A stretch of DNA of 64,000 bases from Bacteroidia bacterium (GTDB lineage: Bacteria; Bacteroidota; Bacteroidia; J057), in contig JAUIGE010000001.1 of the NCBI GenBank assembly GCA_030430205.1, forward strand, positions 310,001 to 374,000. The letters run 5' to 3'. The translations under genes were made by a program, and so were the position numbers. The notes beneath the pieces were generated by a model that saw only the letters and a program-made list of their open reading frames with translations, made no database searches and was not told where the DNA came from. This document shows, in pieces, positions 44,518 to 53,498 of the stretch (within the stretch, counting starts at the first letter, position 1; every line of letters starts with the position of its first letter).

Positions 44518-45062
44518 TGCCAAAAATTCACGCTACCACCGTCCTGGGAATCATTCATAATGGGCAAGTTGCGCTGGGAGCCGACGGACAAGCGACCATG
44601 GGCGATACCATCGCCAAAGGCAATGTCAAAAAAGTACGGAAACTCAGCGATGGCAAGATCATCGCCGGATTCGCCGGCTCTACCTCTGATGCATTTTCAC
44701 TCATCGAAAAATTTGAGGAAAAGCTCAATATGTACCGCACCAACCTCCGCCGTGCGGCTATCGAACTCGCCAAAGACTGGCGCACCGACCGCTACCTGCG
44801 CAAGCTGGAAGCCATGCTCATCGTCATGGATAAGGACGAAGGCCTGATTGTCAGTGGCACAGGCGATGTCCTGTCGCCTGAAGATCAGATCATTTCGATT
44901 GGATCTGGTTCCAATTATGCCAAAGCTGCTGCCGTCGCTCTCAAGCGACATGCTCCCCACCTCACCGCTGAGGAGATGGTGCGCGAAGCGCTGACCGTAG
45001 CTGCAGACATCTGCATCTATACCAACCACAATTTTGAGATCCTTACCCTGGATCCTTCCTAG
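44514..45062 (+). CDS. hslV: ATP-dependent protease subunit HslV (ClpQ)
   Basis: A 182-residue threonine protease of the proteasome-like HslUV machine. The N-terminus MMPKIHATTVLGI exposes catalytic Thr8 after removal of the first seven residues; GDGQAT-type block DGQATMGDTIAKGNVKKVRKL and FAGSTSDAF are conserved. The unfoldase hslU is not adjacent; the next gene is an ECF sigma factor. Two ATGs (44514 and 44517) overlap the nuoI stop, so translation is coupled to nuoI. The start choice between them is uncertain. Confidence 0.94.
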   Translation: MMPKIHATTVLGIIHNGQVALGADGQATMGDTIAKGNVKKVRKLSDGKIIAGFAGSTSDAFSLIEKFEEKLNMYRTNLRRAAIELAKDWRTDRYLRKLEAMLIVMDKDEGLIVSGTGDVLSPEDQIISIGSGSNYAKAAAVALKRHAPHLTAEEMVREALTVAADICIYTNHNFEILTLDPS

Positions 45063-45131
45063 CAATAACGGTAGCTCCTGACCTATTCAAAAAAAGTTTG
45101 CCTCGGACCCAACTAATAAGTCTGATTCGAG

Positions 45132-45139
45132 TATATTTG
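45132..45139 (+). promoter_or_regulatory. candidate -7 box upstream of the ECF sigma gene
   Basis: TATATTTG fits TAnnTTTG and lies 27 bases before the ATG at 45167, but no TTTG is found at the expected -33 position. Confidence 0.35.
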
Positions 45140-45166
45140 TCTGAAGTTTTAGAAATAATTGAAACT

Positions 45167-45700
45167 ATGGACACTATTGAATTCTCTCACAGACTCGTTA
45201 CTGCCCGAAGCTTTCTACAAGAACAAGCCCTAAAATTCACCCATGACGGCGATCAGGCTGAGGACCTGGTGCAGGATACCATGCTAAAAGCCGTCAGAAA
45301 TCGCAATAAATTTGAGAGCTGGCATGAAAAAAGTTTTGAATCCTGGCTGTATGTGATTCTAAAAAACACTTTCCTGTCTGCTTATCGCAAGCAAAAAAAG
45401 CGGCAGGACCGCCTGGCGATGCTTTCTGATCTTGAAGGCTTTTTGCCTTCCCGGAGGTTGGGAGTCAACCAGGCAGCTGCCCGTCTGATTGCTGCAGAAA
45501 TTGAAAAAGCTTTCCAGGCTATCAAGCCTGAATACTGCACCACCTTCATGCTGTCCCACACAGGCTACAAATACAGTGAGATAGCCGATATTCTCTCTAT
45601 TCCGCTTGGTACTGTGAAAAGCCATATACATGAAGCGCGCAAAGCACTCCAGCGTCAACTCCAGGATTTTGCAGATAAAGAGGTGGATTCTGCCGCCTGA
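45167..45700 (+). CDS. ECF-type RNA polymerase sigma factor
   Basis: A 177-residue sigma-70 family protein with region 2 (DQAEDLVQDTMLKAVRN, FESWLYVILKNTFLSAYRK) and region 4 (KYSEIADILSIPLGTVKSHIHEARKAL). The ATG at 45167 is chosen over a TTG 69 bases upstream because it gives a normal ECF N-terminus and lies downstream of the candidate promoter box. No anti-sigma factor gene is adjacent, which is unusual for ECF sigmas of the FecI/RpoE groups. Confidence 0.92.
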   Translation: MDTIEFSHRLVTARSFLQEQALKFTHDGDQAEDLVQDTMLKAVRNRNKFESWHEKSFESWLYVILKNTFLSAYRKQKKRQDRLAMLSDLEGFLPSRRLGVNQAAARLIAAEIEKAFQAIKPEYCTTFMLSHTGYKYSEIADILSIPLGTVKSHIHEARKALQRQLQDFADKEVDSAA

Positions 45701-45765
45701 AATAAATGGGTTCTGCCCACTCATCCTCAAAATCTTTTCGCATCTTTGCGGCCAATTAAGGTTTT

Positions 45766-46164
45766 ATGTCAGCAAAACGCTCCCTATTTAGCAGTCTTCT
45801 AAAGCAAAAGTGCCCTCGCTGCCGCGAAGGAGATATGTATCTTTCATCCAACCCTTTCAACATAAAGCAGTTGGGTAAAATGCATACACATTGCCCCAAC
45901 TGTGAGCAGCCTTTCAGCCTCGAACCGGGTTTTTACTTCGGTGCCACCTATGTCAGTTATGGCATGACAGTGGTATATATGCTGAGTGCATTTATATTTA
46001 ACTGGCTCCTTATCGGCGCGCCTATCATGACGGCCCTGCCTTTTGTGATAGGAGGTTTTGTGCTTTTAAGCCCTATGGTGTTCCGCCTGTCCAGGACTAT
46101 TTATCTCAGTTTTTTTGTAAAATACAGCCCGGACCCGAAGGGTATTTCTGCGGAAAAGCCTTGA
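45766..46164 (+). CDS. DUF983 zinc-ribbon membrane protein
   Basis: A 132-residue protein with two CxxC pairs in the N-terminal half (CPRCREG and CPNCEQP) and two membrane helices (about 65-85 and 90-110), the standard DUF983 layout. Members are often encoded near cytochrome oxidase or membrane biogenesis genes in other phyla; no such link is visible here. The function is not established. Confidence 0.88.
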   Translation: MSAKRSLFSSLLKQKCPRCREGDMYLSSNPFNIKQLGKMHTHCPNCEQPFSLEPGFYFGATYVSYGMTVVYMLSAFIFNWLLIGAPIMTALPFVIGGFVLLSPMVFRLSRTIYLSFFVKYSPDPKGISAEKP

Positions 46165-46257
46165 TTGCCAAGGGTAAAGTTGCAACTTTTCAGCTCTCAG
46201 CCCGTTTTACACCCGAATATTATCATTATATTAGGATATTTTAATACAAGCTGTCCC

Positions 46258-46569
46258 ATGGAGTTACAAATACCGACAACCAAAGAAGACGAGAAAAAAT
46301 TGGAGCGCGTTTCCAAGATCATGAAAACCATTGGACACCCTTCCCGCCTCCTCATTGTCAGCTTGCTTCTTGATCGCGGCCAGTTGCCTGTCAGAGACAT
46401 CTCTGAAGCGATAGGCATCAGCCAATCCAATACTTCCCAACACCTGAAGGCTTTGGAAAATATTGAAATTTTATATGCTGAACGCCAGGGAACCAGTGTT
46501 TTTTATGGTATTCTGAATATGAGTGTTGGCAAGTTGCTGCATTGCGTAAATGAATGTGCTACTTGCTGA
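46258..46569 (+). CDS. ArsR-family winged-helix regulator
   Basis: A 103-residue ArsR/SmtB-type regulator starting at the ATG at 46258 (MELQIP). The HTH is typical (ISEAIGISQSNTSQHLKALE). The C-terminus ends in LHCVNECATC: three cysteines, which may bind a metal or respond to redox or sulfur species. No transporter or arsenic gene is near. The last 11 bases overlap the 3' end of the convergent protease gene. Confidence 0.9.
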   Translation: MELQIPTTKEDEKKLERVSKIMKTIGHPSRLLIVSLLLDRGQLPVRDISEAIGISQSNTSQHLKALENIEILYAERQGTSVFYGILNMSVGKLLHCVNECATC

Positions 46570-49500
46570 TAAAGCGCGTAGCTGCTTTTTGATGCTCGCT
46601 TTCTACCTGAATGAAATACATTCCGCTTGCCAGCCCGCTAATATCCAGAGACACTTTTTGCTTTTTTCCTGAAGCGGTACGAAGCTCCTGATACAACAAT
46701 TTCCCCTGGGTATCCCATAAGCTAAGCCTGCTTTCCTCTACATGATCCAGTTTATATTCAATCCAAATCCTGTCTGAGGCGGGGTTAGGGTAAAGTTTGA
46801 ATAAAGAAACGGAAATCTTTTCGCCCAACCCATTCAGCCCTCCAACCACCACTGAATCCGTGATGCTACATCCCCTGGAATCTACTACAGAGATTCCATA
46901 AACTCCCGGAGCCAGCCCATTTAACATGCTGCCATTTGATCCATTTGACCAGGTGTAGCTCACATAAGGAGGGGTCCCCCCTGAAACAAGTACACTCGCT
47001 GTTCCATCTTTGGCGCCTGGCGCACTTTCATCTGTCGCTGTAAGCGTCAATCGCAGGGCAGCAGGCTGCCTGATATTCACAATTTTGTTTGCCTGACAGC
47101 CATGGGCGTCAGTGACAATGACAGCATAATTTCCCACCGGCAAATTATCTAGGACGCTGCTTGTCGCACCATGCGACCAGAGGTAGCTATAAGGCGCGGT
47201 ACCGCCCCCGGCGGAGGCTACAGCCCGTCCGCTGCTATCGCCAAAACAGGCGAGGTCCAGGCCTGCGGCCGAAACCGTCAGGAGACCCGGTTGCAGCACG
47301 CGCACACTGTCAGTAAAGACACAGCCATTGGCATCGGTGATGCGCAGCGCAAAGTTGCCAGCAGGCAACATATTGCGGGTAGGAGTTGCGGGGCCGTTGG
47401 CCCAGTGGTATTGGTAGTTGCCAGCACCGCCAAAGGCGGTGCCTGTGGCAGAGCCATCTGCATACCCAAAGCAGGAGGGAGAAATAACCTGAAACTGAAG
47501 CGAAAGCGCCGGAGGGTCCTGCAGGCTTTTGCTTGCATTGGCGATGCAGCCCATGCCGTCTGTTATGGTCAGGCTGTAATTTCCTGCAGCTATATTGCTC
47601 AGCATCATGCTGTTAGCGCCATTGGACCAGGCATAGCTCAAGGCGCCCTGAGCGCCCTGTATAGTGGGATTCAGGCTTCCGCTGGCCGTGCCATGGCAGA
47701 GCGGGTTTGTCGCTGTTAAAGAAAGCGTGAAGGGAGGTGGCTCGCTGAGGCTGATGCCTGCCTGAACCGAACATCCTTTCCGATCTGTCACCAGTACGGT
47801 ATAAGCTCGGGCCCCCAGACCGAAAGTGCTATCAGAAAAAGTATTATTTGACCAAACAAAACTATTTCCGCCATTTCCGCCCTGAACGATAGCTTGTGCC
47901 GAACCATTATTCCCTCCATGGCAGGAGATGGGAGTAGTTTGAAAGTTCACCTGAAGTGAATCAGGTTCACGTATCCAGAATTTGCGGATCAATATGCATC
48001 CATTGGCATCTTCAACCTGGCATTGGTAAAAGCCTGCGCCTAGCCCTCTCTGGCTGGGGCCCATGCCTCCCGGAAACCAGGTATACAGATAACTGCCCGC
48101 TCCTCCACTGCTTTGCAGGTCTATCATGCCATTTTCATACCCCTTACAACTGATGTCAGAGCTACTTGCCATTACATTGAAATGGGTGCATCGTGGGTCT
48201 TCTTTTATTTCAATATGATCTATAGCAATATCGCTGCGGAAATCCGAACCCGTAACGGCCCTGAAACGGAAAGCCACCACTTCCCCCAGGTAAGATGTCA
48301 AATCTATAGAATCCCGATGCCAGGAAGGCCCCTGGTTGCCACTTCTGGTCCAGACGCCTGTGGACCAGCTTTGCCCACTATCCACACTGACTTCCAAAAA
48401 CAAACTGCCCATAGCCGCTCCATACATGTGATAGGAGAAAGTCAAATAGCCTTTGGCAAAATTGCTCAGGTCGAAGCAAGGGCTACCTAAAATGGCTGTT
48501 TTTGAAGGATAATTGGGAAAACTGGCCTCTACATATAGGTAGTAGGTGCCATCTGTTGCGGATTGCGGGCCTGTATTTACGGATGAAGTGCTATCTCTTT
48601 GAATCGTCCAGTCCAGTTCCTCTCCATAAAATTGACACCAGTCTTCCAGGCCATTTTCAAAGCTTTGGAAATAGGGGAAAGTATCTATTGGAATGGCACA
48701 ACTGGAGCAAACAGAAGAGGGATTGTGGTCATACTCTTTTGCTACGGCGCGCCGCCCAATGATATTCCCCAGCGTATCTCTTGCCCGTACACTGCACCAA
48801 AAATTGGGGCCTTTCACCAGGTTTGAAAAAGGATAAAAGGTATGGGAGGTGCTCCCCACAGAATCCATGTATTTTGCCCCCAAAATAAATACATCATATA
48901 TGTTTGCCCCCGGAACAGCATCCCATTGAAGTTGTCCCTCTGTAGGAGAAGTGCCTAGCATCCGCAGATTGGCGGGAGCCTGGATAATATCAAATGTAGC
49001 ATCCGATTGATCGCTCAATCCTCCCCGCGAAACGCGCACAAGCGCCTGCCCAGTGACTGTAGAGTCCACTTCCCAATCGTAATAGCGACGGCTGCCAGCC
49101 ACATTGGCGGAGATTGTAAGCCAGTTTTGTCCATTATTAAGAGAGTATTGCAGGAGAAAACTGCCATTTGTACCAAATGCATCCCAGCGAATCGTCTCCG
49201 ATACCCCCGGCACAAAGCTTTCCCCTCCTCGCGGATAGGTCAACACGATTTCATCATATATGAAAACATAGGTGATATGATAGCTTTGCGGCCCGAAAGG
49301 CACATTTTCGCCCAATACTTCTATAGTATAACTTCCCGCTGCGGGGTTATTTAAAGCCACCTGCTCCATATTGTTGACATGGTCAATGCCTCTCCAGGCG
49401 TTGTGCTGGATGCTGTCAATGTGCGGATAGGTGCTCAGGCGCCAGGGGCGCCAGCTATTTGTGCCCTGCGACAAGCGCAGATCCAGGTCGTTGACCAGCG

Positions 49501-51160
49501 CTTTGCTCGCCATGGGCGAGCCGGCGGGGTCATGCCAGTACAGCATGACTTTGACCTCCTTCACGCCTGAAGGAATCATCAGGCTATGGGTATTAGTGTC
49601 CTGGTTAGAAATGCTATGGGTTGAAAACTGGTTTTGTTCCAATACCTCCAGCGCCCTGCGGGCATTTACCCGCCCCCAGCCAAAGTCATAATCGGGGCCG
49701 GGTCGGCCCAGGTCGTCGGCACTATTCAACAAAATGCTCTTGATCAAAGAAGAAGCTGGGTGCTGTCCTCCATACAAGTCATTGTATGCCTGGTACAACA
49801 TGCAGGAAACACCTGCGATGCCCGGAGCAGCCGCAGAGGTTCCCCCTCCGGGAGCATAGGTAGTATTGGGATAAGTCGAAATTTGGCTATTGCCATGGGC
49901 GGATATATCGGGCTTGAGGCGGCCATCTTCGCAGGGCCCGCGGCTGCTGCTCAGATCCCGCTCATCATTGTATTTCATATTCGCCGTGGCGATAGAGTGC
50001 TTGGCCGCTTTGCGGCCTCCTGTGATGTTGCCATAGCTATAGCCATTTGCATCGGCAAAGCTCCCATAGACAGAGCTGCAGCTACTGGAAGCACTATTTC
50101 CGGCAGAAAACACATGCAAAAGCGATGGGATGGAATCTACCCCCTGGTCGAGAGCCTGCGCTGAACTTTCATACCTGCCTCCGCAGCCCTGGCTATAAGA
50201 GGTGGAAGTAATGACTGTCCCCAGGTTATAGAAATTGGGAAGGGCATCATTGATTTGTGGATAGCCATTGATGCTGTACATATGCAAATATGCGCCTGTA
50301 GCCATGCCCACCCCGGTGGGGTCTATATTGCCTGCACCAACGGCGATTCCGCTCGTCATGTCTCCATGCGAGCCCCCCAGGCTGCTATTGTAGTCAGTAA
50401 ATCGCCCTTTCAGGTCGGGATGATCTACCCCCCCATCATCGGCTATCGCCATGATGATCCCTGTCCCATCATAGCCCGTTCCGGGCTTTTCGCTGAGCCA
50501 GTTGGCTCTGTGGGAGGTGCGGCCCCGCAGGCCATCCGGAATAGCAGGAGCAGCTCCTGCTTCTACATACATGATCGCAGACAGACTTGCGAGTTTATCA
50601 ATCGCAAAGAGCGGAATAGTCAGGCTCATCGCAGAAGGCAGGTCTGAGTCCTGCTCTGCCTGATAGCCTGCTTGTTGTAGCTGCCGGGCAAAAGTCTTTT
50701 GTGAAATGCCCGGATAGGATAAAAGGCGAAGCCGAATCTGCTGCCCGACCAGGGCATGTGCAGGATAAGTATGATCAGCCAATTCACGGCTGAGTTTGTG
50801 GTGTGGCTGTAAGGCGAGCGCGTGAGAGACGCCCTTTTGAGATAAATTATCCCAATTTACTTCTGATGAAATCGCGGCGAGAAAACATTTCTCGGGCAGG
50901 TACGACAGCAGATGAATGCCTTCGCTTCGAAGGCTCGCCTGTTCCGTCGTTGACGGAATTTCCCGGAACTGGAGTACGAGGAAATATTTTCCTTCCAGGA
51001 GGTAAGAGGAAAAAGCCGCTTTGCGGCTTTGGGAAGGTTCAAACATTTCTGCCGGGGCTACCGGCCCGGATTGTAAACTCAGCTGCTGAGCCTGGGCGTT
51101 TTTTGTAGCAAAAGATAAAAATATCAAGAGGGTAGCGAAAATTGTGAAGCAATTTCTCAT
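46559..51160 (-). CDS. T9SS-exported subtilisin-like (S8) protease with SprB repeats
   Basis: A 1533-residue protein: signal peptide (1-25), a pro-region (about 26-215), an S8 peptidase domain with catalytic Asp241 (AIADDGG), His265 (SHGDMTSG), Asn355 (FSAGNSA) and Ser442 (GGGTSAAAPG), a beta-rich middle part including a MAM/jelly-roll-like segment, six SprB-type repeats (about 1005-1410) and a T9SS type A sorting domain (LYPNPASDRIWIEY to FISK). It should be secreted and tethered to the surface and could degrade proteins outside the cell or process adhesins. Its 3' end overlaps the ArsR gene. Confidence 0.94.
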   Translation of the reverse strand: MRNCFTIFATLLIFLSFATKNAQAQQLSLQSGPVAPAEMFEPSQSRKAAFSSYLLEGKYFLVLQFREIPSTTEQASLRSEGIHLLSYLPEKCFLAAISSEVNWDNLSQKGVSHALALQPHHKLSRELADHTYPAHALVGQQIRLRLLSYPGISQKTFARQLQQAGYQAEQDSDLPSAMSLTIPLFAIDKLASLSAIMYVEAGAAPAIPDGLRGRTSHRANWLSEKPGTGYDGTGIIMAIADDGGVDHPDLKGRFTDYNSSLGGSHGDMTSGIAVGAGNIDPTGVGMATGAYLHMYSINGYPQINDALPNFYNLGTVITSTSYSQGCGGRYESSAQALDQGVDSIPSLLHVFSAGNSASSSCSSVYGSFADANGYSYGNITGGRKAAKHSIATANMKYNDERDLSSSRGPCEDGRLKPDISAHGNSQISTYPNTTYAPGGGTSAAAPGIAGVSCMLYQAYNDLYGGQHPASSLIKSILLNSADDLGRPGPDYDFGWGRVNARRALEVLEQNQFSTHSISNQDTNTHSLMIPSGVKEVKVMLYWHDPAGSPMASKALVNDLDLRLSQGTNSWRPWRLSTYPHIDSIQHNAWRGIDHVNNMEQVALNNPAAGSYTIEVLGENVPFGPQSYHITYVFIYDEIVLTYPRGGESFVPGVSETIRWDAFGTNGSFLLQYSLNNGQNWLTISANVAGSRRYYDWEVDSTVTGQALVRVSRGGLSDQSDATFDIIQAPANLRMLGTSPTEGQLQWDAVPGANIYDVFILGAKYMDSVGSTSHTFYPFSNLVKGPNFWCSVRARDTLGNIIGRRAVAKEYDHNPSSVCSSCAIPIDTFPYFQSFENGLEDWCQFYGEELDWTIQRDSTSSVNTGPQSATDGTYYLYVEASFPNYPSKTAILGSPCFDLSNFAKGYLTFSYHMYGAAMGSLFLEVSVDSGQSWSTGVWTRSGNQGPSWHRDSIDLTSYLGEVVAFRFRAVTGSDFRSDIAIDHIEIKEDPRCTHFNVMASSSDISCKGYENGMIDLQSSGGAGSYLYTWFPGGMGPSQRGLGAGFYQCQVEDANGCILIRKFWIREPDSLQVNFQTTPISCHGGNNGSAQAIVQGGNGGNSFVWSNNTFSDSTFGLGARAYTVLVTDRKGCSVQAGISLSEPPPFTLSLTATNPLCHGTASGSLNPTIQGAQGALSYAWSNGANSMMLSNIAAGNYSLTITDGMGCIANASKSLQDPPALSLQFQVISPSCFGYADGSATGTAFGGAGNYQYHWANGPATPTRNMLPAGNFALRITDANGCVFTDSVRVLQPGLLTVSAAGLDLACFGDSSGRAVASAGGGTAPYSYLWSHGATSSVLDNLPVGNYAVIVTDAHGCQANKIVNIRQPAALRLTLTATDESAPGAKDGTASVLVSGGTPPYVSYTWSNGSNGSMLNGLAPGVYGISVVDSRGCSITDSVVVGGLNGLGEKISVSLFKLYPNPASDRIWIEYKLDHVEESRLSLWDTQGKLLYQELRTASGKKQKVSLDISGLASGMYFIQVESEHQKAATRFISK
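46900..48150 (-). repeat. six SprB-type repeats in the S8 protease gene
   Basis: Six units of about 70 residues each follow the pattern cysteine-[GHY]-x-x-[ND]G ... GG ... Y.[YW].W (for example DISCKGYENG, PISCHGGNNG, NPLCHGTASG, SPSCFGYADG, DLACFGDSSG, and a last one with the Cys replaced, DESAPGAKDG). SprB repeats are known from surface adhesins of gliding Bacteroidota. Confidence 0.85.
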
Positions 51161-51366
51161 GCGTTTTGTTTTACTTTTTGTCCATCTTATCCAAAATCCA
51201 AAGAACTAATAATCAGTCGGTTATTAAAAATCATACACGTAAAAAAACGGGGGGTGGAAGTCGTTTTTTTAGCAGGTATCGGCCGAAAAACTTTCCATGG
51301 CACCGCTATGTACAACCTGCATATTTGTGAGGTAATCATTTCCAAGACCTTTTAAATATTTAACAA

Positions 51367-52311
51367 ATGAAAACATCACAAAAGAAAAACGAAACCAATT
51401 ACAAAGAGGTAATTGAAAGCATCTGCAAAACGGTGATTTTGCTCGAAAGAAGTTATGGCGCGGATTATCTTGCCCGCATATTGACGGGTTTTGATCGCTA
51501 TGGCCTTCGAAAAGAAGAACACAAAGAGTTGGAGACTTTTGGCTTGCTGGAAGATATGTACAGCTTCAAGATCATCCATATCATCCGTTTTATGGAAGAA
51601 CTCGGATACCTGAAAATTGCCGATCCAACCTATGGCAACCTGGAAATCACAGAATTGGGCGAACAATTTTTGGAGGAGCCCACCGATATCATGATCCCCA
51701 ATGAAAAGCTGGAAACGCCTTTATTGGATCGCCTACTGACAGCAGAGCTGAAGCAGATACGCCGCGAATACAGTGAAACTGCGGATATCATGCCTTATGA
51801 GGTGTTCAACAACTATACGATGGAGTTGATTGTGAAGAAAAAGCCCGAGAATGTGACCGATCTGCGCATGATTCCCGGCTTTGGCGATGTACGCATCAAC
51901 AAATATGGCCATGCCGTGCTGAAAGCCATTAAGCGGGTGAATGAAGATGCGCCGGATATGCTGCTCAAACAGCAGGTCAGCCGTCCCAGTCACCAGAGTG
52001 TGAAGGACCTTTTTCTCGCAGGAAAAAGCCTGAGTGAAATCGCAAAAACGCGGGAAATCACCGTGACCACCACGATTATCTACCTGGAAAATCTACATAA
52101 GGCAGGGCAAATTGACCTCTGTCAGTGGATAGAAGAGAATATAGAACCGCAGGCCTTGCACAAAGGCGCCGAGTATTTCAAGCAGGCAAATAAGCCTCAA
52201 CTCGAAGAAGCGTTCAACGTTTTGGGACTCGACTATACCACCTTGCGGATGTGCCGACTTTATGTGGCAAATATGAAGAGCGAGCAGGCAGAGTTGGCCA
52301 TCGCAAGTTAG
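51367..52311 (+). CDS. stand-alone RecQ C-terminal module (RQC-HRDC-HTH_40)
   Basis: A 314-residue protein matching only the C-terminal part of bacterial RecQ helicases: an RQC-like winged helix (about 5-100), an HRDC domain (about 118-195, MPYEVFNNYTMELIV, RMIPGFGDVRINKYG) and an HTH_40-type domain (about 208-300, SVKDLFLAGKSLSEIAKTREIT). No helicase motif I-VI (no Walker A, no DEAD/DEAH) is present in the protein or in the 200 bases upstream. It would bind DNA but not unwind it. It could be a RecQ regulator or a dedicated DNA-binding adaptor. A strong terminator follows. Confidence 0.85.
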   Translation: MKTSQKKNETNYKEVIESICKTVILLERSYGADYLARILTGFDRYGLRKEEHKELETFGLLEDMYSFKIIHIIRFMEELGYLKIADPTYGNLEITELGEQFLEEPTDIMIPNEKLETPLLDRLLTAELKQIRREYSETADIMPYEVFNNYTMELIVKKKPENVTDLRMIPGFGDVRINKYGHAVLKAIKRVNEDAPDMLLKQQVSRPSHQSVKDLFLAGKSLSEIAKTREITVTTTIIYLENLHKAGQIDLCQWIEENIEPQALHKGAEYFKQANKPQLEEAFNVLGLDYTTLRMCRLYVANMKSEQAELAIAS

Positions 52312-52333
52312 GGTATGCTTGGTTGTGACGTGT

Positions 52334-52372
52334 CTCCCCAGGATGGCTACATCCCGGGGAGCTCGTTTTTTT
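52334..52372 (+). terminator. intrinsic terminator between the RQC-HRDC gene and selD
   Basis: CTCCCC (52334-52339), AGGATG, loop GCTA, CATCC, then GGGGAG (52356-52361), followed by CTCGTTTTTTT. It ends the upstream gene; its T-tract reaches the stop codon of the opposing selD gene. Confidence 0.88.
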
Positions 52373-53402
52373 ATTGCACGCTTACGGCAAATTCTCCTTT
52401 TTCTACCATCTCGCCTATCGCCTGCAAATGCAGGCCCTCAGCTTCTGCCGCAAGCAGAAAATCTGCTTCAAAAGCGCGATCCACTGCTACAAGCAGTCCG
52501 CCGCTGGTTTGCGGATCGCAAAGCAAGCTTTGCTTCTCCGCGCCCATGGGCGCGATTTTATGGCCATAGCTGGCCCAGTTTCTCCTGGTACCACCAGGAA
52601 TACAGCCTTGCCCGGTATAGTAATCCACCGTTGGTAGCTGTGGAAGTTTGTCAAATTGGATAACAGCGCTCAGCCCGCTGCCTTCGCACATTTCACGCAA
52701 ATGCCCCAACAGACCAAAGCCTGTCACATCTGTCATCGCCTTTACATAAGGCAATTTTCCAAAAGCGGCTCCCGCTTTGTTCAGGACAATCATAGAATCG
52801 CGTGCGATGAACTGGTCTGCTTCGCGCAATTTTCCCTGCTTCTGTGCAGTAGAAAGTACTCCTACCCCCAGGGCTTTTGTGAGAAAAAGCTTGTTGCCCA
52901 GCTCAGCGCCGCTGTTTTTTTTCAGGTGGGCGAGCTCCACTCGTCCGGTCACAGCCAGCCCAAAAATGGGCTCAGGGCAATCGATACTATGCCCTCCCGC
53001 AAGCGGGATGCCTGCCTCCGCGCATGCTGCGCGGGCACCTTCCAGGACAGGCCTTGCCGCCTCTGGCGGCAGCTTGTCGATCGGCCATCCAAAGATGGCG
53101 ATAGCCATCATGGGCGAGCCGCCCATGGCGTAGACATCGCTGATCGCGTTGACGGACGCGATGCGTCCGAAGTCAAAGCCATCGTCTACGATGGGCATGA
53201 AGAAGTCGGTGGTGCTGATGACGGCGGTGCCGTCGCCCAGGTCAAAGACTGCCGCGTCGTCGCGGGTATCGTTGCCAACGAGCAGGGAGCTGAAAAGCTG
53301 TTGCTTTTGATCGGTATGCAGGATGGTGTCGAGCACCTGAGGAGATATTTTGCAGCCACAGCCGGCTCCATGGCTGTATTGGGTAAGGCGGATGTTTTCC
53401 AT
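52371..53402 (-). CDS. selD: selenide, water dikinase (selenophosphate synthetase), Cys type
   Basis: A 344-residue enzyme making selenophosphate from selenide and ATP. Start at 53402 (MENIRL) gives the classical N-terminus [10 protein letters not shown] with catalytic Cys17 (not selenocysteine) and Lys18. Conserved blocks [14 protein letters not shown] and [12 protein letters not shown] follow. Selenophosphate serves selenocysteine insertion (selA/selB) or 2-selenouridine in tRNA (mnmH); neither gene is in the window, so the pathway is undecided. The gene is divergent from a SUMF1-family gene. Confidence 0.95.
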   Translation of the reverse strand: MENIRLTQYSHGAGCGCKISPQVLDTILHTDQKQQLFSSLLVGNDTRDDAAVFDLGDGTAVISTTDFFMPIVDDGFDFGRIASVNAISDVYAMGGSPMMAIAIFGWPIDKLPPEAARPVLEGARAACAEAGIPLAGGHSIDCPEPIFGLAVTGRVELAHLKKNSGAELGNKLFLTKALGVGVLSTAQKQGKLREADQFIARDSMIVLNKAGAAFGKLPYVKAMTDVTGFGLLGHLREMCEGSGLSAVIQFDKLPQLPTVDYYTGQGCIPGGTRRNWASYGHKIAPMGAEKQSLLCDPQTSGGLLVAVDRAFEADFLLAAEAEGLHLQAIGEMVEKGEFAVSVQ

Positions 53403-53498
53403 GGAAAAGTTTTTCTTCAAAAAAAGTTGAATGCGGATAAGAATGCGCAAGTTATCGTGAAAATTGTATTTTGCCGCAAAAATCCAACCTGAATTCAC

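Noticed and set aside
53343..53360. Selenocysteine in SelD
   Set aside because: The active-site codon is a normal cysteine (GAGCGCK); there is no in-frame TGA.
52656..53492. 278-residue open frame on the plus strand
   Set aside because: It is opposite selD, whose motifs are complete; the antisense frame is low-complexity.
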